From assembly GCF_000759345.1 (NCBI RefSeq), contig NZ_JPZL01000003.1, positions 248,001-312,000 of the forward strand: a DNA stretch of 64,000 nucleotides. Direction: 5' to 3'. The DNA is from Litchfieldella xinjiangensis (lineage in GTDB: Bacteria > Pseudomonadota > Gammaproteobacteria > Pseudomonadales > Halomonadaceae). The notes under the pieces are model-generated. The model saw only the letters and a program-made list of their open reading frames with translations, made no database searches and was not told where the DNA came from. A program made the translations under genes and the position numbers. Shown here one piece after another: positions 56,639 through 64,000 of the stretch. Positions within the stretch are counted from its first letter, which is position 1. Every line of letters starts with the position of its first letter.

Positions 56639-59028
56639 AGGAATCTCCATTCTACGCCGAGGGTAATGACGTTTCCGTATTCGACCTCACCGTCATAGAT
56701 CGAACGTTGACGGGATACGCCATAGTTGAGGCTCACATCGGGTAGCCACTCCCAGCGATGGCCGTAGCCGACTTCCCAGGTGGCTTCGTTATCGAAACCT
56801 TCTTGGCGATAGCTGCCTGTACCCAGCGATAACACTTGAGTGAAACTCTGCCGGTAGCCCAGTGGCAGCCGATATTCGATTCCCAGACCAACATTGGCTG
56901 AGATATCGCGCTCGGGATTGAAGTAACTGGCTTCGAGGCCGTCATTGGCCGAGGTAGCGGCCGACAATTCGCCGGTCATCAGCCAGCGGTCTCGACGATA
57001 GAGAGCTTCCTGCCAATACAGGAAACCGCTACGACGCAGGTTGCCATCCTCGAAATCAATGACACCGATACCGATCCCCCCACCGCCACTCTCGTCGCGC
57101 CGATAGGTGAGTTCGGCAGCGTATCGATCGGCATGAATGCCGTCCTGCAATGCACGAAGTGGTGTCGAAGGCGTGTTTCTTTCGATGACTGCACGCGATG
57201 AGAGCGTATCGCTGAAGGCATAATCGAGCTGTCCCCAGGCGATCCATTCGTCGTTTTCGCCATCGCCATGACCTACTGATAGGCGCCAGATGGCGGGATA
57301 CTGGTTCAATTCGTAACCTACTACGTTGTAGGCCGCATCGAGCGAGGCGTCATCGTAGTCTCCCGAGTAACCGATGCGCCGGGCAAACGCTCTGGATCCG
57401 GAATCGTTGCGTGGGCCTTCGAACAGCACATCATGCTGCCAGTCGCGAGGCGATTGGGCATCGGCTCCGACCGTGTCGCCGCGTGTCAGATTCATGCTGA
57501 GGCGGGGAGCTCGTGCTTCCTTCCATTCTCGTTCAAGGCTATCCAGGGAGGCGCTAGGCCGGGCTGAGGCGAGCTGATCGCGGATTTCGCCGGTCGTGCC
57601 GCGCCACTGTCCGCGTAGCAACCGCGCATGTAGGAGACTCTGATCGATACGTTCGTGGTTTTCAGGGGGGAGTAGTTCACGGGCTTGCTCATAGGCCGCT
57701 TCGGCCTGGCGCGTCCAGCCCCTTCCGCGATAGAGGTCGCCCTTGAGCAACCACAGGTAGGCATCACCCGGTGCGGTTTGCAGATAGGCATCGATACGTT
57801 CGGAGGCCGCAGCTGCATCGCCTCGCCAGGCGAGAAGAAGGAGCTCCATCTGTGCGATGCGTTCATAGTTCGAATTATTGAGCCGGGTGGTGCCAGTGAA
57901 ATCCCAGCGGAACTGGTCCTCTCGGGCTTTCCAGCTGCTGAGCAGTCGCTCGGCATCCTCGAACCGCTCGGCATCGGAGTAGGCATAGAACAGCGATTCG
58001 TTGAGTGGCGCGTCTACGTGTGTTGCCTGGGCCGGATTATCACGAATGAGCGCTTCGTATAAGTAAGCGGCCTCGCGAGGCTGCCCAGCCCCAGACAATG
58101 CATAGGCGCGGGCACGCTGAACATAACTTGGCAAGGTTCCGTAACGTCGATCCAGGGCGGCAGCACGCTCGAGTGCCGCTTCGAATTCACGCAATTCAGC
58201 GAGTGCCACGACCTGGTCGAACTCTGCGCGTTGTCGTAAAGACGAATCGATATCCGGGCGTGAAAGCATATCGTTGAGCTTATCCAGGCCTTGGCGAACC
58301 TGGAGGGGGGTATCCGTATGCGTACCCATACGGATATCGGCCACTGATTCGTAATAGGTCAGCCAAGCACGATCACTGTCATTGAACAGTTCAGGGCGCT
58401 CTTCCATCATGCGGGATGCCGCCGTACTGGCACCTAGCGAAACGGCCAGACGATACAGCGCCTGCAACTCTTGCTCGTTATCCGGCTGGGCGTCGACCAA
58501 CGCTTGGCGAGTATGAAGCTCCGCCATGGGATCTTCCTGGCGTGCTGCAAGATAAGCCCGGGCTTCCAGCCAAGCTTCATGAATCTCGAATCGTTCTGCA
58601 TAGCGCCGAAGCGTCCATTCGGCAGCTTCCAGTTGATCTAGCTCGATCTGGGCAATGGCGAGCCCTAACAGCCCTTGTGGGTAGTCAGGGAATCGGAAGT
58701 TAAGTGCCTGGTAATACGTCAAGGCCAAGTCTGGCTGTCCTGCACGGCGCGCAGCCGCTGCCAGATTATCCAACGTGGAGAGTGTCATTGAATCCAGATC
58801 GCAAGACTGGCAAAGCGACAATAATGCCTCGTAGCGCTGTTGCCGAATCAGCCGATGCGAGGTGGTTTCCAATTCCTCGGGCGACTCCACTGCCGTCCCA
58901 ACTGTGACTTCCCGCTGTATCTGGAGCGTATCGAAAAAGTCAGGATTGCCGGATGCTTTCACTGACCAGGCGCCATTGGAGACCAGTAAGGCCGTGACGA
59001 AAGCCGTCATCCGTGTCGATCGGGGCAT
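56635..59028 (-). CDS. pgaA: PNAG outer-membrane export porin PgaA
   Basis: PgaA exports PNAG across the outer membrane. The ATG at 59028 has AGGAAG seven bases upstream and starts a signal peptide (AFVTALLVSNGAWSVKASG); this gives 797 residues (E. coli 807). The N-terminal half consists of TPR-like helical repeats (for example LDNLAAAARRAGQPDLALTYY), and from about residue 500 a beta-barrel ends VITLGVEWRFL with a C-terminal aromatic residue. It heads pgaABCD; the operon promoter should lie in the AT-rich region upstream. Confidence 0.95.
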   Translation of the reverse strand: MPRSTRMTAFVTALLVSNGAWSVKASGNPDFFDTLQIQREVTVGTAVESPEELETTSHRLIRQQRYEALLSLCQSCDLDSMTLSTLDNLAAAARRAGQPDLALTYYQALNFRFPDYPQGLLGLAIAQIELDQLEAAEWTLRRYAERFEIHEAWLEARAYLAARQEDPMAELHTRQALVDAQPDNEQELQALYRLAVSLGASTAASRMMEERPELFNDSDRAWLTYYESVADIRMGTHTDTPLQVRQGLDKLNDMLSRPDIDSSLRQRAEFDQVVALAELREFEAALERAAALDRRYGTLPSYVQRARAYALSGAGQPREAAYLYEALIRDNPAQATHVDAPLNESLFYAYSDAERFEDAERLLSSWKAREDQFRWDFTGTTRLNNSNYERIAQMELLLLAWRGDAAAASERIDAYLQTAPGDAYLWLLKGDLYRGRGWTRQAEAAYEQARELLPPENHERIDQSLLHARLLRGQWRGTTGEIRDQLASARPSASLDSLEREWKEARAPRLSMNLTRGDTVGADAQSPRDWQHDVLFEGPRNDSGSRAFARRIGYSGDYDDASLDAAYNVVGYELNQYPAIWRLSVGHGDGENDEWIAWGQLDYAFSDTLSSRAVIERNTPSTPLRALQDGIHADRYAAELTYRRDESGGGGIGIGVIDFEDGNLRRSGFLYWQEALYRRDRWLMTGELSAATSANDGLEASYFNPERDISANVGLGIEYRLPLGYRQSFTQVLSLGTGSYRQEGFDNEATWEVGYGHRWEWLPDVSLNYGVSRQRSIYDGEVEYGNVITLGVEWRFL

Positions 59029-59543
59029 CGAGTCGCTTCCTGATAAATGCGATAGCTTGGCTTTCATGCGGTATTGAGCGAAGTAAAGTGCATAGGCGAT
59101 AAACTTCTTAAGCCTACTTTTATGCGTGCATTCTCGGCACTCTCGGGCATAGTCGCTATGCGAATAAAGCATGGTTTTGAAAAGGGGTATATTTTAATTT
59201 TTAACGGCTGATTGTGCTGAGTGTCTATCGATTAAAAAGTATTATTTAGACTAATATTCTGCTCACTGCTAAACAGTTATACGTTTTTAAGACAGTTGTT
59301 TTACTAAATAACGAAATTTGGGTTAAATCGTGTAGACATGACTCCGAGTGGTATGCCGGGTCTCGCTAGCGCTTCAGACTCGATAATGATGATGCTTGCC
59401 CAAGCAAGCCGCGCGCGCCATTCCACGGAGCCTTGGCCCAGCGGGTCGAGGCCTGTGTCGCCTAAGGCGAGGCGCGAGAGTCACTCAGACTCCAGCGCTC
59501 GCTCATTAGCTCTCGAGGGGGTGGTTAAGCCGTTTGGCAATTA
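59029..59543. other. Intergenic region upstream of pgaA: AT-rich promoter zone plus GC-rich non-coding stretch
   Basis: From 59161 to 59340 the sequence is about 31% G+C by my count (55 of 180), by far the most AT-rich stretch seen, and contains two ACAGTTRT repeats (59273 and 59292). This should hold the pgaA promoter and any CsgD, NhaR or other sites. The part 59341-59543 is GC-rich, carries the hairpin GCTTGC-CCAA-GCAAGC (59394-59409), and holds no convincing gene. No tRNA was recognised. Confidence 0.5.
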
Positions 59544-60218
59544 TCATGAACGGCTCGCATGGCGGTGACGCACCATGGGTGGAAGGCCGCTAAGGTTTTC
59601 CTGTGCCCAGTTCATCGCCTGAATGCGGTTTCTTACATTGATTTTCTTGAAAATGTTATAGAGATGCGACTTGACCGTATGTTCACTGACGAACAACCTG
59701 CTGGCAATTTGTGTATTGGATTCGCCCATCCCCAGCAGCCCGATGAGTTCGACTTCACGTTGAGTCAAGCCACAGGCCGGTCGGTATGCATTGAGCTGTT
59801 GTTGCCTATAAACATCGATCATGCGCGTCATCAAGGAGCGGGACATCCACAAGTCACCCTCGAAGAGGGAACGAATCCCCTTGCATATCAGCGGCAGGGA
59901 GTCGTTGCGGTAGAATACGCCATGCAGGGGAAGCTTGCCCAAGGATGCCAAGGCTTGGGCTTCACCCTTGACGTTCAGCAGCGCGATGCGCAACGCGGCA
60001 TGAGAGCGTGCCGCCTCATGCCAGGCCTGTAGCGATTCTTCATGGATATGGTCGGTATCGATGAGCAAGACGCCGGTTTTATCGGCGAGGGGGTAATCCT
60101 TCTGCTCTGGAGACAGGACCTCTATCTCGATGGCCAGCTTTTCTTTCAGGTACTCAATGAAAAGTTGTGTTTGAGGATTGTTGGCGGTGACGAGTAATAC
60201 CACGTTGTCAGAGTTCAC
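59544..60218 (-). CDS. CsgD-like LuxR-family regulator 1
   Basis: The protein has an atypical receiver-like N-terminal domain (1-120, with VLLIDTDHI around D54-D56) and a C-terminal LuxR helix-turn-helix (about 150-205): GLTQREVELIGLLGMGESNT then SEHTVKSHLYNIFKKINVRN. Order, length (224 versus 216) and the HTH-NRxQAxxWAxxNL end match CsgD, the E. coli regulator of curli and biofilm matrix. The GTG at 60218 is the start. It lies between pgaA and a paralogue in the same direction, so control of the pga operon is likely. Confidence 0.87.
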   Translation of the reverse strand: MNSDNVVLLVTANNPQTQLFIEYLKEKLAIEIEVLSPEQKDYPLADKTGVLLIDTDHIHEESLQAWHEAARSHAALRIALLNVKGEAQALASLGKLPLHGVFYRNDSLPLICKGIRSLFEGDLWMSRSLMTRMIDVYRQQQLNAYRPACGLTQREVELIGLLGMGESNTQIASRLFVSEHTVKSHLYNIFKKINVRNRIQAMNWAQENLSGLPPMVRHRHASRS

Positions 60219-60343
60219 GATGTCAATCTCTCAATATTGGTGTGGATGTATTCGAAGCGAGGTCGGGGACGCTTCACGGGCAGCAATAAGCTCCCCGTGA
60301 TCGTTCTTCGCTTACCCTCGTTTTCTTTAAACCGTTTGGTTTG

Positions 60344-61030
60344 TCAAAACCGCTCTTTGCTGCGTTGTTGAGAGCGACCCAGACTCGGAGGAATCGTGAC
60401 GAGATTCTGCCGTGCCCAGTTCATGGCCTGGATGCGGTTGTGCACCTTGATCTTGCGGAAAATATTATATAAATGGGACTTGACGGTGTGCTCACTGACG
60501 AACAGCCGCTCGGCGATTTCATTATTGGAGGCACCGGAACCCAGCAAGCCGATGATTTCCAGTTCGCGGTGGGTGAGGCCACATACCGGCCGGTAGGCAT
60601 TTCGCTGCTGGCGACGGTAAAAATCGATCAGGCGCGTCATCAGCGTCCTAGACATCCACAGGTCGCCTTCCATGAGCTTACTGATTCCCTTGCAGATCAA
60701 CGGAAGCTCATCGCTACGGTAAAACACGCCTTGGAGATGCATGGTGGCGAGCACATCGGCTGAATGGTCTTCGTCGCGAAGATTGAACGCTGCCAGGGCG
60801 ACGCGTTCATGATCGACGACCTTGGCTTGCCATGCCTGCATCGAGTCGTCATCGACATGATCGGCATCGAGCAGGAGCACTATTTTTTCTCCCCGGCTGA
60901 CGTCGAAATCCCCTTGGGGTGAAACGGTCTCCACCGGACAATCCAACTGCGCTTGGATGTAATCGATAAATAGTTGGGACTGCGGGTTTTTATCCGTTAC
61001 CAGCAGTACCATCCCTTTTCCTTGGCTCAT
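60344..61030 (-). CDS. CsgD-like LuxR-family regulator 2
   Basis: A 228-residue paralogue of the preceding regulator, with the same layout: a receiver-like domain (D55 in VLLLDADHV) and a LuxR-type HTH with GLTHRELEIIGLLGSGASNN and SEHTVKSHLYNIFRKIKVHN. From GVFYR to the Asn-Leu end of the HTH, 86 of 110 positions are identical between the two by hand alignment; the N-terminal halves differ much more. GAGGG lies just before the ATG. It is the upstream gene of the pair. Confidence 0.87.
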   Translation of the reverse strand: MSQGKGMVLLVTDKNPQSQLFIDYIQAQLDCPVETVSPQGDFDVSRGEKIVLLLDADHVDDDSMQAWQAKVVDHERVALAAFNLRDEDHSADVLATMHLQGVFYRSDELPLICKGISKLMEGDLWMSRTLMTRLIDFYRRQQRNAYRPVCGLTHRELEIIGLLGSGASNNEIAERLFVSEHTVKSHLYNIFRKIKVHNRIQAMNWARQNLVTIPPSLGRSQQRSKERF

Positions 61031-61438
61031 GATCCCTCGTCCCCTGTCCTTGTATCCTTACTTTTTATGATTTCTGGCTGACATGCAGCTGTCCATAGGT
61101 TTGACCCAGATTCCCAATTTGTAAAGTTTAGTTACACACTGAAGCATTCGGAATGAGTCCATCTCACCCGTTCAGGCTCATCAATCGCCTGAAAATGGCT
61201 GCTCATCTATCTGAAAAAGTGTAATTAATACAAGTGCTTACATAGTAGCGAAGGCGAATGAATCATCTCGGTCCATACTGCTTGCTGATTTTTGCGGAGG
61301 GCTCGTAACCGATCTCATAGTTGTTATCTAATACTTATACACCAGTTGAGACATCCCCGGCCCCCGTCCTCATGCTCCCAGGGGTTGTCGACATGGCGCG
61401 CCAAGCTAGAATGGCGGTCCTACTAAGCGGAGTCGATC
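61031..61438. other. 408-bp intergenic region between the CsgD-like gene and rdgB
   Basis: No gene is visible. The central part is about 45% G+C (136 of 300 bases for 61081-61380), with AT-rich patches such as GTAATTAATACAAG and TTATCTAATACTTATAC. It must hold the divergent promoters of the regulator and of rdgB. No strong inverted repeats or consensus sites were recognised. Confidence 0.5.
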
Positions 61439-62035
61439 ATGAAATCCAGCCAATCCGTCGTCTTGGCAAGCGGCAATGCCGGTAAGCTGCGTGAGTTCGA
61501 GTCGCTTCTGGTTCCGCTAGGCTTCAGCGTTCGTCCTCAGTCCGAATTCAACGTTTCCGAGGTGGAAGAAACCGGGCTGACCTTTATCGAGAACGCCTTG
61601 CTCAAGGCGCGTGAGGCCTGCCGTGTCAGTGGCTTGCCTGTCCTGGCCGATGATTCGGGCCTCGCCGTCGATGCCCTGGGCGGGGCGCCCGGCATCTACT
61701 CGGCGCGCTACGCCGGTGAACCCAAGAGTGATGAGGCCAATAACCGGAAACTCCTGGACGCGTTGAGTGGACTGCCTCAGACCCGGCGCACGGCGCGTTA
61801 CTGGTGCGTACTGGTGTATATGAGACATGCTGAGGATCCGGTGCCACTGATCATTCAGCAATACTGGGACGGCGTCATTCTTGACCAACCCAGGGGCGAG
61901 GGCGGCTTTGGCTATGACCCCTTGTTCTGGTTGCCCGAGCATGGCATGACTGCGGCGCAGCTTTCTGCTGCCGACAAGAATCGCTACAGCCATCGCGGTC
62001 GTGCCATGCGTGCACTGGTCGAGCAGTTGAGCTGA
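61439..62035 (+). CDS. rdgB: dITP/XTP pyrophosphatase
   Basis: RdgB removes non-canonical purine nucleotides (ITP, dITP, XTP). The 198-residue protein shows VVLASGNAGKLREFESLL, EEVEETGLTFIENALLKAREA, LADDSGLAVDALGGAPGIYSARYAG, GGFGYDPLFWLPEHG and the final NRYSHRGRAMRAL. GGAG lies six bases before the ATG. The TGATG overlap with hemW indicates coupling; this pair is common in gammaproteobacteria. Confidence 0.98.
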   Translation: MKSSQSVVLASGNAGKLREFESLLVPLGFSVRPQSEFNVSEVEETGLTFIENALLKAREACRVSGLPVLADDSGLAVDALGGAPGIYSARYAGEPKSDEANNRKLLDALSGLPQTRRTARYWCVLVYMRHAEDPVPLIIQQYWDGVILDQPRGEGGFGYDPLFWLPEHGMTAAQLSAADKNRYSHRGRAMRALVEQLS

Positions 62036-63201
62036 TGACACTTCCTCCGCTGGCGCTGTATATTCATGTGCCCTGGTGCGTGCGCAAGTGCCCTTACTGC
62101 GATTTCAACTCACACGGTGTAGGCAGGGGAGCCGAGTTACCCGAGCAGGCCTATCTCGAGGCGCTCATCGCCGATCTGGACGATGACTTGCCCTTGGCCC
62201 AATCCCGCCCCGTGCGTAGCGTTTTCATCGGCGGTGGGACCCCCAGCTTGATGTCTCCCGCGTTCTATCACCATCTGTTCGCCGCCTTGCGCGCTCGCCT
62301 TTCCCTGGCCAAGGATGCGGAAATCACACTCGAGGCCAATCCCGGAACCGTGGAGCAAGGCCGGTTTGAGGGTTATCGCCGTGCCGGCATCAACCGCTTG
62401 TCGCTGGGTGTGCAGAGTTTCCAGGCTGAACAGCTCCAGGCACTGGGGCGCATTCATGGGGCCGATGAAGCATACCGTGCCGTCTCGAGCGCCCGTGAGG
62501 CAGGCTTCGACAACATCAATATCGACCTCATGCATGGTCTGCCCGGTCAGAATCTCGAATCTGCGCTGGCGGATCTGGATGCAGCGCTGGCCCTTTCGCC
62601 CGAGCATCTCTCCTGGTATCAACTGACGCTGGAGCCCAATACCGAATTTCACTCCCATCCTCCTGAACTACCCGAGGATGATATCCTGTGGGACATACAG
62701 GATGCGGGTGAGGCGCGCCTGGCTCGTGCCGGGCTCCGGCGCTACGAGATATCGGCCTATGCTCGCCCGGGCCGAGAGTCGCGACACAATCTCAATTATT
62801 GGGGTTTCGGCGATTACCTGGGCATTGGCGCGGGCGCACACGGCAAGGTCAGTTGGCCTGATGAGGCAGGGCGCCTACGTATCGAGCGGCGCTGGAAGAG
62901 TCGTCAGCCCGAAGCCTATCTGCGCCGTCGAAACGATCCCCAGGGATTCATCGGTGGCCAGGCTGACGTCGACGACGATGAGCTTCCGCTGGAATTCGCC
63001 ATGAATGCCCTACGCCTGGTCGACGGAGTGCCCTTCGCGCAATGGCAGGCGCATACCGGCCGCCATCCCGCACTGCTGGAAAAACGGCTGGTCGAGGCAC
63101 AACAAAAGGGCCTGTTGGTGGACGATGCGCAGCAACTTAAAGCCACGCCCCAGGGTCTACTATTCTTGAACGAGCTCCTGGCCATGCTTAGTAATGACTA
63201 G
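62035..63201 (+). CDS. hemW: Heme chaperone HemW (radical SAM)
   Basis: HemW is a radical-SAM protein related to coproporphyrinogen dehydrogenase HemN that transfers heme. The Cys ligands are C15, C19 and C22 in PWCVRKCPYCDFNS. SVFIGGGTPSLMSP, LEANPGTVE, RLSLGVQSFQ and NYWGFGDYLGIGAGAHGK follow. It has 388 residues, close to the E. coli protein (378), and lacks the extra HemN Cys. It is coupled to rdgB. Confidence 0.95.
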   Translation: MTLPPLALYIHVPWCVRKCPYCDFNSHGVGRGAELPEQAYLEALIADLDDDLPLAQSRPVRSVFIGGGTPSLMSPAFYHHLFAALRARLSLAKDAEITLEANPGTVEQGRFEGYRRAGINRLSLGVQSFQAEQLQALGRIHGADEAYRAVSSAREAGFDNINIDLMHGLPGQNLESALADLDAALALSPEHLSWYQLTLEPNTEFHSHPPELPEDDILWDIQDAGEARLARAGLRRYEISAYARPGRESRHNLNYWGFGDYLGIGAGAHGKVSWPDEAGRLRIERRWKSRQPEAYLRRRNDPQGFIGGQADVDDDELPLEFAMNALRLVDGVPFAQWQAHTGRHPALLEKRLVEAQQKGLLVDDAQQLKATPQGLLFLNELLAMLSND

Positions 63202-63248
63202 CTACATGGTCAGGTCCCATATCGATGTATGAAAGGAGTCAGTCATCC

Positions 63249-63923
63249 ATGCGTAGAATCCATCGCCTGTTCACGCCGCTGGCCGCTGTTGTGTTTGTTG
63301 CCGGCTGTGCCACCAGCGATCCCTACGGTGGGGAAACCCAGCGCAACAAGACCCTTACCGGTGCCGGTATCGGTGCTGCCATCGGTGCCGCCACAGGGGT
63401 TCTCACAGGGGAAGGCTCTACCAGCCGACGTGACCGGGCCTTGATCGGTGCGGCCGTAGGGGCCGCGGCCGGTGGCGGTATCGGTGCCTATATGGATCGC
63501 CAGGAACAGCAGTTGCGCGAGCGCATGCAGGGAACCGGGATCGAAGTCGACCGTCAGGGCGATGAAATCGTGCTCAACATGCCCAGCAGCGTGACCTTCG
63601 GTTTCGATTCCAGCGAACTCACCCCCAGCGCACGTAGCGCGTTGAACGATGTTGCCATGGTGTTGACCGAGTATCCCGAGACAACGGTCAACATCGCCGG
63701 TCACACCGACAGCACCGGTGCAGCCGATTACAATCAGCGTCTGTCCGAGCGCCGCGCCGAGACCGTGGGCACCTATCTCATGCAGAACGGGGTACAGCGA
63801 CAGCGTTTGAGCATGCGAGGCTATGGATTCAGCCAACCGGTAGCCAGTAACGACACCGAGCAAGGCCGCGCCCAGAACCGTCGTGTCGAGATCACGCTGA
63901 CACCGATGCAGCAGCAAGGCTAA
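63249..63923 (+). CDS. yiaD: YiaD-like OmpA-family outer-membrane lipoprotein
   Basis: A lipoprotein that may tie the outer membrane to peptidoglycan. The ATG at 63249 starts MRRIHRLFTPLAAVVFVAGC with a lipobox Cys20. Two glycine-rich segments (GAGIGAAIGAATG and GAAVGAAAGGGIGAYMDRQ) follow, then an OmpA C-terminal domain (about 105-215) with SVTFGFDSSELTPSAR and AGHTDSTGAADYNQRLSERRAE. This order matches E. coli YiaD closely. AAGGAG lies ten bases upstream. Confidence 0.94.
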   Translation: MRRIHRLFTPLAAVVFVAGCATSDPYGGETQRNKTLTGAGIGAAIGAATGVLTGEGSTSRRDRALIGAAVGAAAGGGIGAYMDRQEQQLRERMQGTGIEVDRQGDEIVLNMPSSVTFGFDSSELTPSARSALNDVAMVLTEYPETTVNIAGHTDSTGAADYNQRLSERRAETVGTYLMQNGVQRQRLSMRGYGFSQPVASNDTEQGRAQNRRVEITLTPMQQQG

Positions 63924-63951
63924 CCCGCCGAGCGTTGTTTCTGCTATTCAC

Positions 63952-63980
63952 GACCCGTGGGCCGAGCCTGCGGGTCTTTT
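63952..63980 (+). terminator. Rho-independent terminator after the YiaD-like gene
   Basis: The stem GACCCGTGGGC/GCCTGCGGGTC, with two G-T pairs and a CGA loop, is followed by TTTTGGTT. It lies 28 bp after the stop codon. Confidence 0.8.
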
Positions 63981-64000
63981 GGTTGGATTGGACCCATGCT

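Noticed and set aside
59338-59568. Open frame of 76 codons in the gap upstream of pgaA
   Set aside because: Low-complexity Ser/Arg/Ala-rich product, no ribosome site, overlaps the end of the regulator gene on the other strand; no evidence for coding.

Overview
The window is a gene-dense, G+C-rich stretch of a gammaproteobacterial chromosome. The gene families and order (hup, rubredoxin reductase, ubiC, ubiA, phoB, phoR; pstSCAB-phoU; atpIBEFHAGDC next to parAB-rsmG-mnmG; thiD-thiE-hemL; rdgB-hemW) fit the Pseudomonas/Halomonas branch. Acidic proteins and sodium-coupled and TRAP-type uptake genes make a Halomonas-like organism my best guess, but this is inference. I found no rRNA, tRNA, CRISPR array, insertion sequence or prophage.

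Layout. 1-2458: the end of an unknown gene, HU, a rubredoxin-reductase-type flavoprotein and ubiC. 2500-5491: ubiA, then phoB-phoR behind a Pho box. 5479-9761: an iron-uptake islet with an esterase, a TonB-dependent siderophore receptor under a Fur-like box, and an AraC regulator. 9719-16310: cysZ and the pst-phoU operon (minus strand), with an excellent PhoB promoter between pstS and pstC. 16393-24832: single genes, namely a thioesterase, an orphan TRAP binding protein with a Tat signal, psiE, uvrD, hexR, a 66-residue protein, an NSS transporter and a DUF72 protein. 24832-31498: glmS, glmU, apbE, uppP, mgtE. 31667-38757: the full F1Fo ATP synthase operon. 38907-43229: parB, parA, rsmG, mnmG. 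43230-43710: an AT-rich intergenic region with DnaA boxes, the best origin candidate here. 43767-49668: a polar amino acid ABC transporter, erpA, argC and a CLC channel. 49722-53042: hemJ-thiD-thiE-hemL. 53039-61030: pgaDCBA (PNAG exopolysaccharide) plus two tandem CsgD-like regulators. 61439-63923: rdgB, hemW and a YiaD-like lipoprotein.

How it fits together. PhoBR, Pst-PhoU and probably PsiE form a phosphate-starvation module. The receptor, esterase and AraC regulator form an iron module. The atp-par-rsmG-mnmG block next to the DnaA-box region is the classic origin neighbourhood. The pga genes with two CsgD-type regulators look like a biofilm module placed between housekeeping genes. Most of the window is ordinary core chromosome. 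The least expected signals are (i) clusters of exact DnaA boxes outside the origin candidate, several of them built with the rare codons TTA or ATA, and (ii) the twin CsgD-like regulators beside pgaABCD. I did not see an obviously new multi-gene system.
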